Shown here piece after piece: positions 53,759 to 64,000 of a DNA stretch of 64,000 nucleotides. How positions within the stretch are numbered: position 1 is the stretch's first letter; the number at the start of each line of letters is the position of its first letter. The stretch is from Glandiceps talaboti (lineage: Eukaryota; Hemichordata; Enteropneusta; Spengelidae), in NCBI RefSeq assembly GCF_964340395.1, contig NC_135557.1:16952367-17016366 (forward strand), read 5' to 3'. The translations under genes and the position numbers were made by a program. The notes below the pieces were generated by a model. It did not search any database and was not told the origin of the DNA. It worked only from the letters and a program-made list of their open reading frames with translations.

Positions 53759-54048
53759 CAGGGCTTGAAATTAACAATAGTCGTGCATCCACAGACTACC
53801 AATTCTTGTCATGGGATTACCATAATTTGCAGCTGGTAGCCCACTCAGGCTACCACTGATCATGCGATGATTTAAAGGATGGAATATCTACGGACATGAA
53901 AGTATTTTAATAACACATATATTTCCAATAGAGGAACTCTGTTTTCAGTTCATGAATGTGGGACTACTGGTCACCATCCTTGGGCTACCACTTTCTGAAA
54001 TTGGTAGTCCACTAGGACTACCAAAGAAAAAAGTCAATCTGAACCCTG
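53759..54048. mobile_element. MITE family J (hAT-like), copy 2
   Basis: A 290-bp element, CAGGGCTTGAAATTAAC to GTCAATCTGAACCCTG, collinear with 19872-20156. A short plus-strand frame (from 53952) crosses the right end and is not a gene. Confidence 0.8.
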
Positions 54049-55194
54049 ACCAAGGGGATTTGCATGACATTTCTTCAAGGAAGGAACTACAGAAAAAACC
54101 TGTGGATATAGTCAGTGATTTTACCATAAGTACCAAATCTAAGGAAGGAACTATGTAGATTTATGCTACCACTGACTATTAATTAACCCAATAGAAGAAT
54201 ATAAAGTCAATTTTTAAATTGAGAATTGTTAAAACTGCCATGTAAATAATTGAAAAGTAAAATACCAGATTTGTTGACAAACTGTTTTTCAGTTAACGTG
54301 TAGTAGTGCCAAAAACTATTTTCAGATTACTTTAACTAACTTTAAAGCAGACCCAGCTGTGTGGAATTGTGGTGTTATGTTTTCAATACATCAGCCAACA
54401 ATGTGTTCAATGAAAATTGTTAAAATACTAATAATCAGACACTGTACTCAGTTCGAGGTCTATTTTATCGATAGTACAGTAATAAGTTAAAATTGTGATT
54501 TTTTTTGCTGCAGACTCAAAAGTCAGTTTGATTGGATAGATTACACCATACTATGTGTACTACTACACAGATATATTTACCCACAGGGGATTCAATACTG
54601 TTCAGGGTGTATGATTTTAGGAGTAAGTCATTGTATCTAAGAAAACAAGTTTCAAAAAATGTTCTCGTTTCAGCTATTGCAGCATAGTGAACAAACCTAC
54701 AAAAAGGGTGATATTAAAAGAATTACTAAATTTTAAACTTTAAATCATTTTTTGATAAGTTTTTTGAAAACATAACTTGAGATTTCACTTATTTTTTTTT
54801 TTTTATTATTCCCCAGTAACTGTATTTAATGGTATTTTTACATTTATTTGAACTCAGCAACACATTTTTGTCTACTTCTTGTATTTGAGATTTTATTTTA
54901 TTCATGTATTTTTATATTTACAAAGATGATGTGCCTTGAAAAACAAGTGCAAAATAATGTAGTATAACTTTTTGTAGTTTTATAAACTATTTTGATAATG
55001 TAGCTTGTAATCCAGTGACCTATACCTATTTATGCCATAGAGGGGGCTATTTCAATAATGTGGTAATTGCTAAAGATTACAGTGTTCACTGCTAACTTTC
55101 AAGATGTCCATACAAAGCTAATGACGTCACAATCAGTTCATAAGTGTATGCTCTACTGACAAATTATCCCCAATATTTTCTCTGTTTATCCAAG

Positions 55195-55860
55195 GGAAAT
55201 GTGAGTGACCTAAGGGGCTTTGTCTTGGGTTGAAGGACGGTATATAACAAAACCCTTTGGTTATGAGTATTTTCTGGCTAAATGAAGAAAAATATTGGGG
55301 AATAATACACAAAGAACAGTGTTGCAGCCAGAGGTTTTTTTTGGGTCATTTGACACAAATCTTTTGGACGTGACCCACAATTTTGAAAGTGATGGGTCAT
55401 AGATGACCCACACTAACATTGTATGCAAATATTTTTAGCATTAGTGCGCAACATGACCACACCTATAGCAACTGCCAAATCATCGCGTATATTGCATAGA
55501 TAACAACAGGGTTGGATAGGCAACTGCATAATCATTCAGCAAATATCTAGCATGGATCAGCATGTGGGTAAATATTTTGCAGTTGTGCTACAATGCCATT
55601 GGCGCTTTTTTGAAAATAATAATGTCCCCAAAAAACTTATGATGACCCAGAAAAATGAAAGTCTCGGGACACTATGTCCCACTCTTTCCAAAGGCTGGCT
55701 GCAACACTGAAAGAATATTTTTATGAAAACTATTGTCTCGTTTTCATCATTGTAATAAACACTGCAGAACCAATGTGAACACTGCGGAACCAATGACATA
55801 CATGTGCATTGCCATGTAAATGACCAGGGTATAAACTCACATTTTTTGTTCACAATCAAC
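55195..55860. repeat. Dispersed repeat interrupted by a nested hAT-like MITE
   Basis: TGACCTAAGGGG, AATGAAGAAAAATATTGGGG, CACTGCAGAACCAATG and AAATGACCAGGGTATAAACT follow the order seen at 46390-46640 and 39440-39660. The block 55317-55709 interrupts it. Confidence 0.7.
55317..55709. mobile_element. hAT-like MITE, 393 bp
   Basis: Termini CAGTGTTGCAGCCAG and CTGGCTGCAACACTG are perfect 15-bp inverted repeats. AAAGAA precedes the left end and follows the right end, a 6-bp direct repeat (hAT usually 8). No transposase was seen. Confidence 0.8.
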
Positions 55861-56247
55861 TTTGTTCATGTGAGATATACTTATTATGTACAGACTCACA
55901 CCTCAAATCACAGACTTCTACTTCTAATTTGCTCATATTGTTCAAATTCACGCTAGCGCCCTCTATGGTACCTTTCAGTAAAGGGTCTTGTATTTTGTGT
56001 CATATTTTCAAGTGGCTAATTTTGATAAAAATATTCACTTTATATTTAGTAAGTAAGATTTGTTATTGTCTTTTTACAGGAAATTATTCTATAAAATAGA
56101 GGCTATCGTAAGCATCAAAATTGCATATTGTGAACAAAATTTTATAAACTAAAAGTGTTGAAGTGATGCTTAGTTTACTGAATTTTCAGTACAACCAATT
56201 CTTTTGAATCAGAATATTACTTTGAGAAGTTAGGCTAGTTTAACTAA

Positions 56248-56459
56248 TTTCTGTGAACCTAGGTAGACATTTGATCATTTCTATGAACCTAGGTAGACAT
56301 TTGGTCATTTCTGTCAATGTAGTTAACCATTTGATCATTTCTGTGGATCTAGGTAGACATTTGATCATTTCTATCAACCTAGGTAGACATTTGATCATTT
56401 CTGTGAACCTAGGTAGACATTTGATCATTTCTATCAACCTGGGTAGACATTTGATCATT
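56248..56459. repeat. 30-bp minisatellite, about seven copies
   Basis: The unit is close to TTTCTATGAACCTAGGTAGA plus CATTTGATCA. The 30-bp period keeps frames open, producing spurious periodic peptides on both strands. Confidence 0.95.
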
Positions 56460-57178
56460 GACATATTTTACATATATTAGGCAAATTATAATCACTTTTG
56501 TTCGTTAAATGTAGTTGTTTCATCATATCTTGTAATAAAAACCAGTTCTTTATAATGTTTTTCTTTCAGTATTTTATTTCATCTACAGTTAAAACATTAT
56601 TTTTGAAATCAGTTACTATGGAAACAGGGTTGGTATGGCATTTCACTGCCGAGACGCAAGAGTTTGTACACTAAAACCGCAAACACAAAATTAATTATGA
56701 TAGAGGAACCATGGAGAGTTGGGATGTAGAAGCAGACTGGTAATCATATTACTGATCAGAAATAAAGTACACAGTTGAAGCCATTTAAATCATCAAGTCC
56801 ATGTGGAATCATTTCAGTGGAAGCCATTTTGACTGGTGAAAGAATAGCAACACTTATCTATCACTTGTGTCATGTGATTAGCTACAAAATCCTGTTGTGT
56901 GTGTGGTTTCTCTTGTTATTTGGGGGGGGGGGGGCAAAAATGTGTATCTTTCTGTGAAATAATTTATTGAAAATCTCGACTCTGTGGTTTCCAATATTAT
57001 TTATGTATAAGTACATTGTAATCAATTAGTAAAAGATCACACTATCACTGTTTCCACTGTATTCTGTTACATGTACTAAATTTCAAGTAAGAGGTACAGT
57101 TTTTTTTAAGAAAGCCATCTAATACCATTGAATTCTATCCTAAATATACACCAAGGCAGTATCTCAGGATATTTGTTC

Positions 57179-60100
57179 TTATCTTAAATATATACCAAGC
57201 CTCTCTCTCAGGGCCTGTCTAAATTGAATCTGTTGCTCTGCAGCCTTAGTCTTTGATAGCGCTCTATCTGGCGATACATACACCATACGATAACATCGAC
57301 TTCTACTGCCTGTCGTAGGGTGGACGTACTGATCCTTTAAATTCACATCGACAACTTGGTGATGGCAAACTTCATGAAGTATTGCGTAGAAATCTGATTC
57401 TGTTAATCGCGGGAGATTTGGGTTCTCCCATAAACTAATGTCATGGGTGTGTACCGGTGGATATATACTAAAAGGTTCTAAAGTGATATCACCATTTAGT
57501 AGAGTACGTGAATCTGTTGTTGTTGGCAACAACTTTGATACACATCCCTTGAATTTGTTCCATAGTCTCTCATCTTGTGACCACAAATGACGTACGTCAG
57601 AAAACTTGAAAGCTAACATAGCCAATGAGTCGAGATGTAAATTGATAAATGCTGCCTCAGATTTCTGCAATTGCAAAGTTCCCATATTTCCAATAATTTG
57701 GGGTTCACCGCTCGTAGTGACTTTAATGTGGCAGGATCCCTTCTGGACGTCGTCACTAAGTTGCCAGTTTTCCTGACTGAGTTCCGTTTCATGCACGTCT
57801 TCAAAATACACAGATGTAACCTCTCCCATCACATGTTGAAGTATCTGGGTACAAGTATCTTTAAGTGTCGTATCTGCTTTGTTTCTGAACACACACAGTA
57901 GTTCATGATTGATTGGAAAATTCCACGGCTTGATACAACAGTGAGAGTATGTCTGACCCCATAGCGACAAAACAGGGGTGTTGGTCATGTCTGCAATGTC
58001 ATTGACACGGTCTGTAAGATTTGATCGTAGAGCGTATGTCTGTGATAGATCACCTTGCAATGCAACATCTGGCTCATTGTTAACATGTGTAAGATTTGGT
58101 TGTACATCATATTTCTGTGATTGGTCACTTTGTGACGTAACATCTGGCTTGTCGTTGACTCTCACAGAACACCCATCAGTCTCAGATACGACATCTACAC
58201 TGCACGAAGACAAGTGACGTGATAGTTCATTCACATACCCGACTGTTTTCACATTCTGTGATACATCATTTACACATTGTAGTTTGAACGACCGATTATC
58301 ACAGTCATTCGTTACAACCAAACGTAACTGGGTGGGACCAAACACAGACAACTTATCGCCATACAGTTCTCTGAATGTCTGGATGTAGGCATCTTTCAGT
58401 AGTTGTATTGGGTGTAAGTCTTCAGTGAAGAGATCCCTGAAAACAAAAATATTAGTATTGCATGAGTAAAATCGAGGTGACGATCCCTATGATAATATTT
58501 TTGATAACGTTTGGGAATCTCGGAAATGGAGGAAGGAAATCTGATAAAATTTGCATAGATTTCTGTACTTTGTATCATGGGTGGAGAAACCCGATAACAG
58601 AGATGTCCCAACCAGTGTGCCCTCTAAGCCAATTTGACACACCACTGATGCACACTATTTCTAATGACGCATCAAAATTTGATGTTCCGCTATCTCTTAT
58701 ATTATGTGGCGACTCACAAGAAATGCCAGTTTTTATCATTTTGACCCCAAACAACAAAATTTAGCTATCATTAGAGGACACACTGCACCAACATTATAAT
58801 GGTTTTGTCTACATATTCATCATGATGGCTGATGGAGCTGCAAAATGTACATTTAGTATTACAAGTGAAGTGTACATACATTTTGTACATATGCCCTCAG
58901 ATCACATCTAGCCAATCAGATCAAATCTAGCAAATTAGATCACATCTGATATTATTATGTCATGAAATTAATTCAGTCTGGTGTGGATCTATAAACTATA
59001 AAAACAACGGCAGACATTACCTTTCAATGAACTCGACTAAACTTGATGGATACTGAAAACTCATCTCTGTATCCATGACAACAGACTGGAATGTTTTAGT
59101 TGGCCATGGATCCATTGGTATTGGTAAACTCTTCATAAAGATGTGTATGATACCACCCTTGTTGAAAAATGGTTTGTCTTGACTCCTGCAGAAAGATTGA
59201 GATTATGGAACATGAACAGATTTATTCACCACACTGCCATCTAGTGGTGAAAAGTAATCATCATCAGTTTGTCCTGAGGAAGGCAACAGTCACATAGTTG
59301 AGATGTAGACATGAACAAAGTAACTTGGTCGTGTATCAAAATTTGAAACCAGCGTCCATGGACATTCATTCTTGCTTTACTTGAAATGTTCCAATCCTTC
59401 CAACTGACCCGTCTACTAACGGTATCATGCAGAATGTACATGGTATTCACATCCAAGTATTTTGAAAATAAACCATGGTATGTGCAACACTTCCTACATG
59501 TACACCAAACACTATCCACTCACCTGAATCCTGTACAAGCATATTCTGGGTAATTTGTTGGGTCAAAGGTCAAAGTATCAGTCAGGATGAGGTCAGCATA
59601 TGCTGCCATGGCAACAACTTGCCAGCTGTTTCCCCAAAGTCTTTGTGGTACATCAGCTGGTGTTCCACCTTGACCTCCACATAGAGAGATGTGAATTTCA
59701 CCATGGTCTTGGAGATGCCCTGCACAACTGTGATTGGATGACAGAAACATAGACAGTGAACATAAACATGGATACACAACTTACATGTACAATATCGCCG
59801 TATCGGGGTGTAAAATAGTGTGCAGATCTCAAGCCCTGCTAAAACCCCTTACGGAGAACACGGTTTCCATGGGGATGGGGGTGGAGGGAATGGTTAACAA
59901 TATGTGTAAAAGATCATACCACATGATGATGATCAGAATCTGATTGGACGACAGAAACGTAGATAGTAAACATAACATCAGGGTGTAAAATATCAAATTA
60001 ATATACATATCTCGAGCACTGTTAAAAGCCCTCATGAAGAATACTACCCTCAATTGGGGTGGGGGTGGGGTTTGGGGGTGGATGTGAAGGGTTACCAATA

Positions 60101-60911
60101 TATTGTAAACCTGGAAATTTTCACATGATGATAATCAAAGTCTGAACATAATGCCTCAACATGGAAAATAAATTTGAAAGAAAGGTACTATACCTTATGA
60201 ATAATTCTTTTAATAACTTCCTGTTCTGTCCAACACTTGCTTTACCACCAACATGTGGAAAATTAAATATGATGTATGCAAATTTGTGACCTTTCAACTC
60301 TACACAGTCAGCCAATCGGGTTGCATCTACATTGTACAGGACAGTCACACCTAAATGTGAAAATGTTAAATATATAAATATAACTAAACTTATAGAATTA
60401 TTTGGTCAAATAAATGTTTATAACAACTACATGTAGTACTACTAAGTATAGACCGTTGGAGAAAACCATCTCAGGTATAACCACCTGGAAACACTGATGA
60501 AAAGTAATTATTATGGCAATAATTGTCTCAAATGCCTTTTCAGAAGGTACAAATGTATATCTTTTATCCCTATGGCAACTTCTAGAGTAACGACTTTGTA
60601 TATACATGTATATACTGTGAGTCACTGAGTGGAGGTATAAATCATAACAATACTGTATAGGAACTTGACTAGTTTCAGATCTACTTACCTGCATTAGTTA
60701 AAGTCTCAATGGTATCACCAGCATTCTTGTGTTTGTGAATTGTCTGTTCTGTTTCCAAGGAAGTGGCAAAAATAGTGTTAGGTTTTTTCACATATCTCAA
60801 TATTGATTGTGTAAAAGTGAAATCACCATCACCCAATATCAGAATTTTACCATTTTTGGCATAGTGTTCTGTACTGGCTGTATCTGGCATTTTATACTCT
60901 CTGTTCAACAA
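57179..60911 (-). CDS. FDXACB1: FDXACB1-like protein: DUF2431 Rossmann domain plus C-terminal FDX-ACB domain
   Basis: Five minus-strand exons: 60911-60689, 60350-60194, 59727-59524, 59185-59021, 58436-57179, phases 1, 2, 2, 2; 2,007 nt, 668 residues from the first Met (a second Met is seven residues on). Exons 1-3 hold a DUF2431/BMT5-like fold: ILILGDGDFTFTQSI near residue 23 (SAM-pocket-like glycine motif), IIFNFPHVGGKASVGQNRKL and LCGGQGGTPAD. Residues about 571-668 are a ferredoxin-fold anticodon-binding domain (PFSIYPPVHTHDISLW; VHPTTGSRSRCYRMVY; SPDRALS), as at the C-terminus of mitochondrial PheRS. This pairing is diagnostic of FDXACB1, whose function is not well established; an RNA or tRNA role is inferred. 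The middle of exon 5 (about residues 270-380) is Asp/Ser/Thr-rich and looks unstructured. Confidence 0.92.
58613..58785. mobile_element. hAT-like MITE of 173 bp in the last FDXACB1 intron
   Basis: CAGTGTGCCCTCTAA at the left and TTAGAGGACACACTG at the right are inverted ends, a common hAT terminus. It is non-coding, with no clean 8-bp target duplication. Confidence 0.75.
59735..60135. repeat. Two tandem copies of a unit of about 200 bp in FDXACB1 intron 2
   Basis: Both copies carry GATTGGA(T/C)GACAGAAAC, GTAAACATAA-like sequence, GGGGTGTAAAATA, CTGNTAAAANCCC and a G-rich block. The second has GGGGTGGGGGTGGGG followed by TTTGGGGGTGG (about 60056-60081), a candidate G-quadruplex. Confidence 0.75.
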
Positions 60912-61949
60912 AATGATTTGTGTTCTCTCTCAGACTCTGTTTATCACAGACTCTAGAGCCAGCCAATCAGTTTTCCTCTGTTTATCAATCAGCCAATCAC
61001 TTTTCCTCTATCTTCATCAGAGTCAACCATTAACAATGAGGGGGGGGGGGGGGGCTATGAGTCAACCAATCAGTTCGTCTTGCCCTTTATGTGGATTGCA
61101 CCAATCACTTGTTCTCTCTCTGGTGGTTGTGTTCAACCTAGTCCTGCTTCCATGACGGTGCACGAGTCTGTATTACTGACTTGACTCTAAACACCGTCAT
61201 GCAAAGAGCAATAGAGTTTGCCTATTACTACACCGCCAGCAAAATGTACCCGCGCCAATTGCAAAAGAATTACCTACCGACCGATCAAATATTTGCAACC
61301 GATCGAATATCTACGCCATTTCGATTCCTCTGACGGTAGTATTCCCTGCTCAGATCACAAAAAGCGTCGAAATCGGACCTTTTCAAGTGCGAACTGCAAT
61401 ATTCAAGTAACCCTCGTAACACCGCCACATTTGATATCGTCGAGTGAATGAATAATTACCCAGAGACACTTGCGCCGACGTATGTAAGGAGAAGTGATTA
61501 AATTTACGATAGAATTTGAAAAGTTCCGATTTTGATAGTTTTGGTCATCTGCTATAGGACTTTTGCAGTCAAAATGAGGTAAACCGACTAAATAATAGAT
61601 TTATTGCTAATATTTGACCACTGGGCGATTTTATTCCTTAGTTACCGGCATTTTTTGTAAGTCCGTATTTCACGGCTGGCTCTTCGCAGGACGGAGGGGG
61701 AGGGACAATTGTCAGAATCGAGTCCCGAATTCCTCCGTATGCAAGCAGGACTATGTTCAACCAATAACTTGTTCTATCCCTGTTTGTCTCGACCAATCAC
61801 TTGACATTACAACAAGTGGTTTCCTCCAAACTGTATCTTTTATATACAACAAGATACTCCTTTCTAACTATCACAAAATATTTCGACAAAAACTGTTCAA
61901 ATTTGTGTTTTGACGGTCCGAGTTCTTTGTTTCAATCCGTCATTAATTA
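60912..61949. other. Spacer between ANAPC13 and FDXACB1-like genes
   Basis: It should hold the FDXACB1-like promoter and the ANAPC13 3'UTR (minus strand). TTTATT at 61600-61605 and 61630-61635 would be AATAAA on the minus strand. AGCCAATCA motifs recur at 60959-61090, which could be inverted CCAAT boxes or part of a small repeat. No further gene was seen. Confidence 0.45.
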
Positions 61950-62177
61950 TCAAGCACTCAGGTTTGATGGGTGGTGTTCTTGGAGAGTCTGTAAAGCCAA
62001 ATCTACCCATTTTTCTTCTTGTTCTCGCACCGACTCTGTGGTGTTTTCGTTGTCTTGATCAACTTCTGGTAATTCTTGCTGGGGAACGGCGATATCTTCA
62101 CTTGGTAACTTGTCTTGTCGCCATTTCTCGTCTATCAAATCTAACAATCGGCCATCTCGCATAACTTCCGAATCCAT
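61950..62177 (-). CDS. ANAPC13: Anaphase-promoting complex subunit 13
   Basis: A single uninterrupted 75-codon frame, MDSEVMRDGRLLDLIDEKWR, then QDKLPSEDIAVP, ELPEVDQDNENTTESVREQE and EKWVDLALQTLQEHHPSN, very close to animal ANAPC13 (74 residues in human). The small subunit stabilises the TPR lobe of APC/C, the ubiquitin ligase driving mitotic exit. The Met at 62177-62175 is preferred over one eleven codons upstream because family homology starts at MDSE. Minus-strand sequence TTCTACCAG|GTGTCG about 20 bp upstream looks like a splice acceptor, so the 5'UTR may be spliced. It lies upstream of and in the same direction as the FDXACB1-like gene. Confidence 0.95.
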   Translation of the reverse strand: MDSEVMRDGRLLDLIDEKWRQDKLPSEDIAVPQQELPEVDQDNENTTESVREQEEKWVDLALQTLQEHHPSNLSA

Positions 62178-64000
62178 TTTGGAGAACAGCTCGACACCTG
62201 GTAGAATCACGAGACACGTAAATTGATGATCAGTTAAAAACCAGAGACTAACAGAATCAATGGAAAGTGTGAATTGCCAAATACAAATGTAACACCTGAT
62301 TGATGAACTTAATTAAGGAGCGCAAATGTGTGGCATTAGACGGAATCTGCATGCAACACGTACATACACATAACATGTGAAAACGCTGATAGGTCAAAGG
62401 TTAACTGAGACACCCTAGAAAACTAACGATATCGATAGCATATTTACAATCGTTGCTAACTCGGTCATCTCAGGCAAATTTACCCAACTTGCTACTTTAG
62501 TGGCTTATTTAGGCTATAGAAGGAGTTTCATTCGGGTAAACTTTGCAAAGTCTGAAATTAATTGCAAAATTAGACCCCCTAAGTATAACAAAGTTTGCAC
62601 CATCTTTGAATCACGCGAGGTTTAGCGTGACTTCGTCCCTAAATGTGAGGTGCTGGAACCCAGCGAACTTCCTCTTCGATCCCGCTGCTCAAAGTGAGTG
62701 TACAGTTGATGGGCCGTCGACAATATTTTGTTGAATTTCATTCAAATTTGATCTTTCTTTTAAGTTGGCTTCTTATTTGCCAGAAAGATGTATATTTCAA
62801 GAAGCCACAGATGTAATATGATCGAAATCAAAACTGTTGATGTGTAAATTAACGCGATAATTTCGAAGGTCCCTACACGTGATATTGTTCCTTTCAAGAT
62901 GGCAGCCCCCATGTGTTGTAATGCTAGAAATGTATTATTACTGGGTTGATTTCAATCACATCTATGTTAAGGGTGGAAGGCGAATGAAGTTCAAATATTA
63001 CAAGATAGATGGTTTAATATTATCCACACTGATTTGATGTTGAATAAATAATGTAATTGTAAAGCAAGTCAAGAGATTTGAATAATGTTCCTAGTTATAA
63101 TTTATATATATTACTAGTATGGATTACCCCTCTCTTTTACAAATACAGTCCGTAAAAATGTATCTATATTACATAAGGAAACCCTAATATGAGTTCCGAT
63201 TATAATCTGCTGTAGAGTGATGGTATTGTTGATGGAATAAACACATACAAGCTACATTTTGTAACCTGTCACTTGTTTCTATGTAAAGCTCTGTAATAAT
63301 TCAGTTGTAGCGTTTGTTGTGATTTTGAGGATTTTTTGCTTCAGTTTTGTGCTTTTTTTCGTTCTGATGTTTAACTGGAAGCAAATGCTAAAATTCCTGT
63401 AACGTAAATGCAAATAGACGGAAGTGATTCATATCTGAATTGCAAAGTTGGGTAGATTTTTCTGCTAATTTACGCCTTACATGTACCTACCAACAAATCT
63501 GACATTTCCTAACACCAACATTAATTACGGAGCGGAGCCTTCAAGACCCAAGAAGTGTTCAGAGGTACCCCAATTCCATCAAAATCGGTAAATGTAGCAA
63601 CGCATGGGCAGTACGCTGACATCTCGCTCATGTTTTCAACGTGATCTGATCTATTTGTGTTTACATTACAGGAATTATAGTGTTTGCTTCAGGTTAAACA
63701 TCGGAACGAAAAAAAAGGCACAAAAACTGAAGAAAAAGCCTGCAAATGCTAAAATTATTGTAGCTAGAAGTCATTGTGTACTCTTCATGTGTTAGTCTAG
63801 TCCCGATAGGGTATTGTTACGATTTACACCTCCACTCACATTGGCACCCATACTGTTCTTGTGTGAACTATTAGGGTATTTAGGGACGCATGCTCATTGA
63901 ATTCAATGATTGAAAACAATGCAAATCAAAGTTATGCTAGGGAGTCTAACTCTATCCCTAACCCTTGCGTAACTCCAATATTAACTCCCTAGCATGAATA
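62178..64000. other. Flank upstream of ANAPC13, no gene supported
   Basis: It should contain the ANAPC13 promoter and 5'UTR on the minus strand. CAAGATGGCAGCCCCCATG at about 62897-62915 has a YY1-type core on the plus strand and could mark a start site for a divergent gene whose exons are not in the window. A short inverted repeat lies at 63934-63995. Confidence 0.4.

Larger units (their letters stand above)
52400..57178. other. 3' flank of the nephrin-like gene, repeat-rich
   Basis: It should include the nephrin 3'UTR. No further gene was seen; it holds MITEs and satellites listed separately. AATAAA at 56534-56539 (plus strand) and the reverse TTTATT at 56963-56968 (minus strand) are possible poly(A) signals for the nephrin-like and FDXACB1-like genes, which converge here. 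Confidence 0.45.

Noticed and set aside
56240-56480. Periodic frames of about 75 codons on both strands
   Set aside because: They are translations of a 30-bp minisatellite, which never shifts frame.
61218-61451. 77-codon plus-strand frame upstream of the FDXACB1-like gene
   Set aside because: No similarity to a known family and no splice context; the composition matches the surrounding spacer.

Overview
The window is animal nuclear DNA. Genes are split by GT-AG introns, proteins are metazoan, and most of the sequence is intronic or intergenic and dense in microsatellites, minisatellites and short terminal-inverted-repeat elements (MITEs). The gene content (nephrin-type Ig receptor, FDXACB1, ANAPC13, ceramide synthase, an animal TfdA/TauD-like dioxygenase) and a tRNA-derived SINE with a Deu-like tail suggest a non-vertebrate, probably marine animal; a deuterostome such as a hemichordate or amphioxus is a low-confidence guess. 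No bacterial, viral or CRISPR locus was seen.

Layout: 1-1828 (+) holds the last three coding exons of a ceramide synthase. 3772-8966 (-) is a complete four-exon Fe(II)/2-oxoglutarate dioxygenase of the clavaminate-synthase-like group. 8967-23752 has no recognisable gene and is packed with MITEs and satellites. 23753-52399 (+) is a 19-exon nephrin-like cell-adhesion receptor: signal peptide, nine Ig domains, FN3, one membrane segment and a tyrosine-rich tail. All exon phases agree and the assembled model is 1,241 residues. 52400-57178 is its 3' flank with transposon remnants. 57179-60911 (-) is a five-exon FDXACB1-like gene (DUF2431 Rossmann domain plus FDX-ACB domain). 61950-62177 (-) is an intronless ANAPC13 coding sequence. 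62178-64000 has no supported gene.

The five genes do not form a pathway. They cover sphingolipid synthesis, oxidative metabolism, adhesion, putative RNA/tRNA-related function and the cell cycle.

The most unusual part is how repeats meet splice sites in the nephrin-like gene. A 73-bp unit containing the end of an Ig exon plus its 5' splice site is repeated 11 times without indels. The partner exon's acceptor is also duplicated. One MITE sits in a 5' splice site and supplies part of its consensus. Another MITE ends in a consensus branch-point sequence 20 nt upstream of an acceptor. An inverted pair of MITEs spans exons 5-10 and could fold in the pre-mRNA. All statements come from reading the sequence by eye; no database search was possible.
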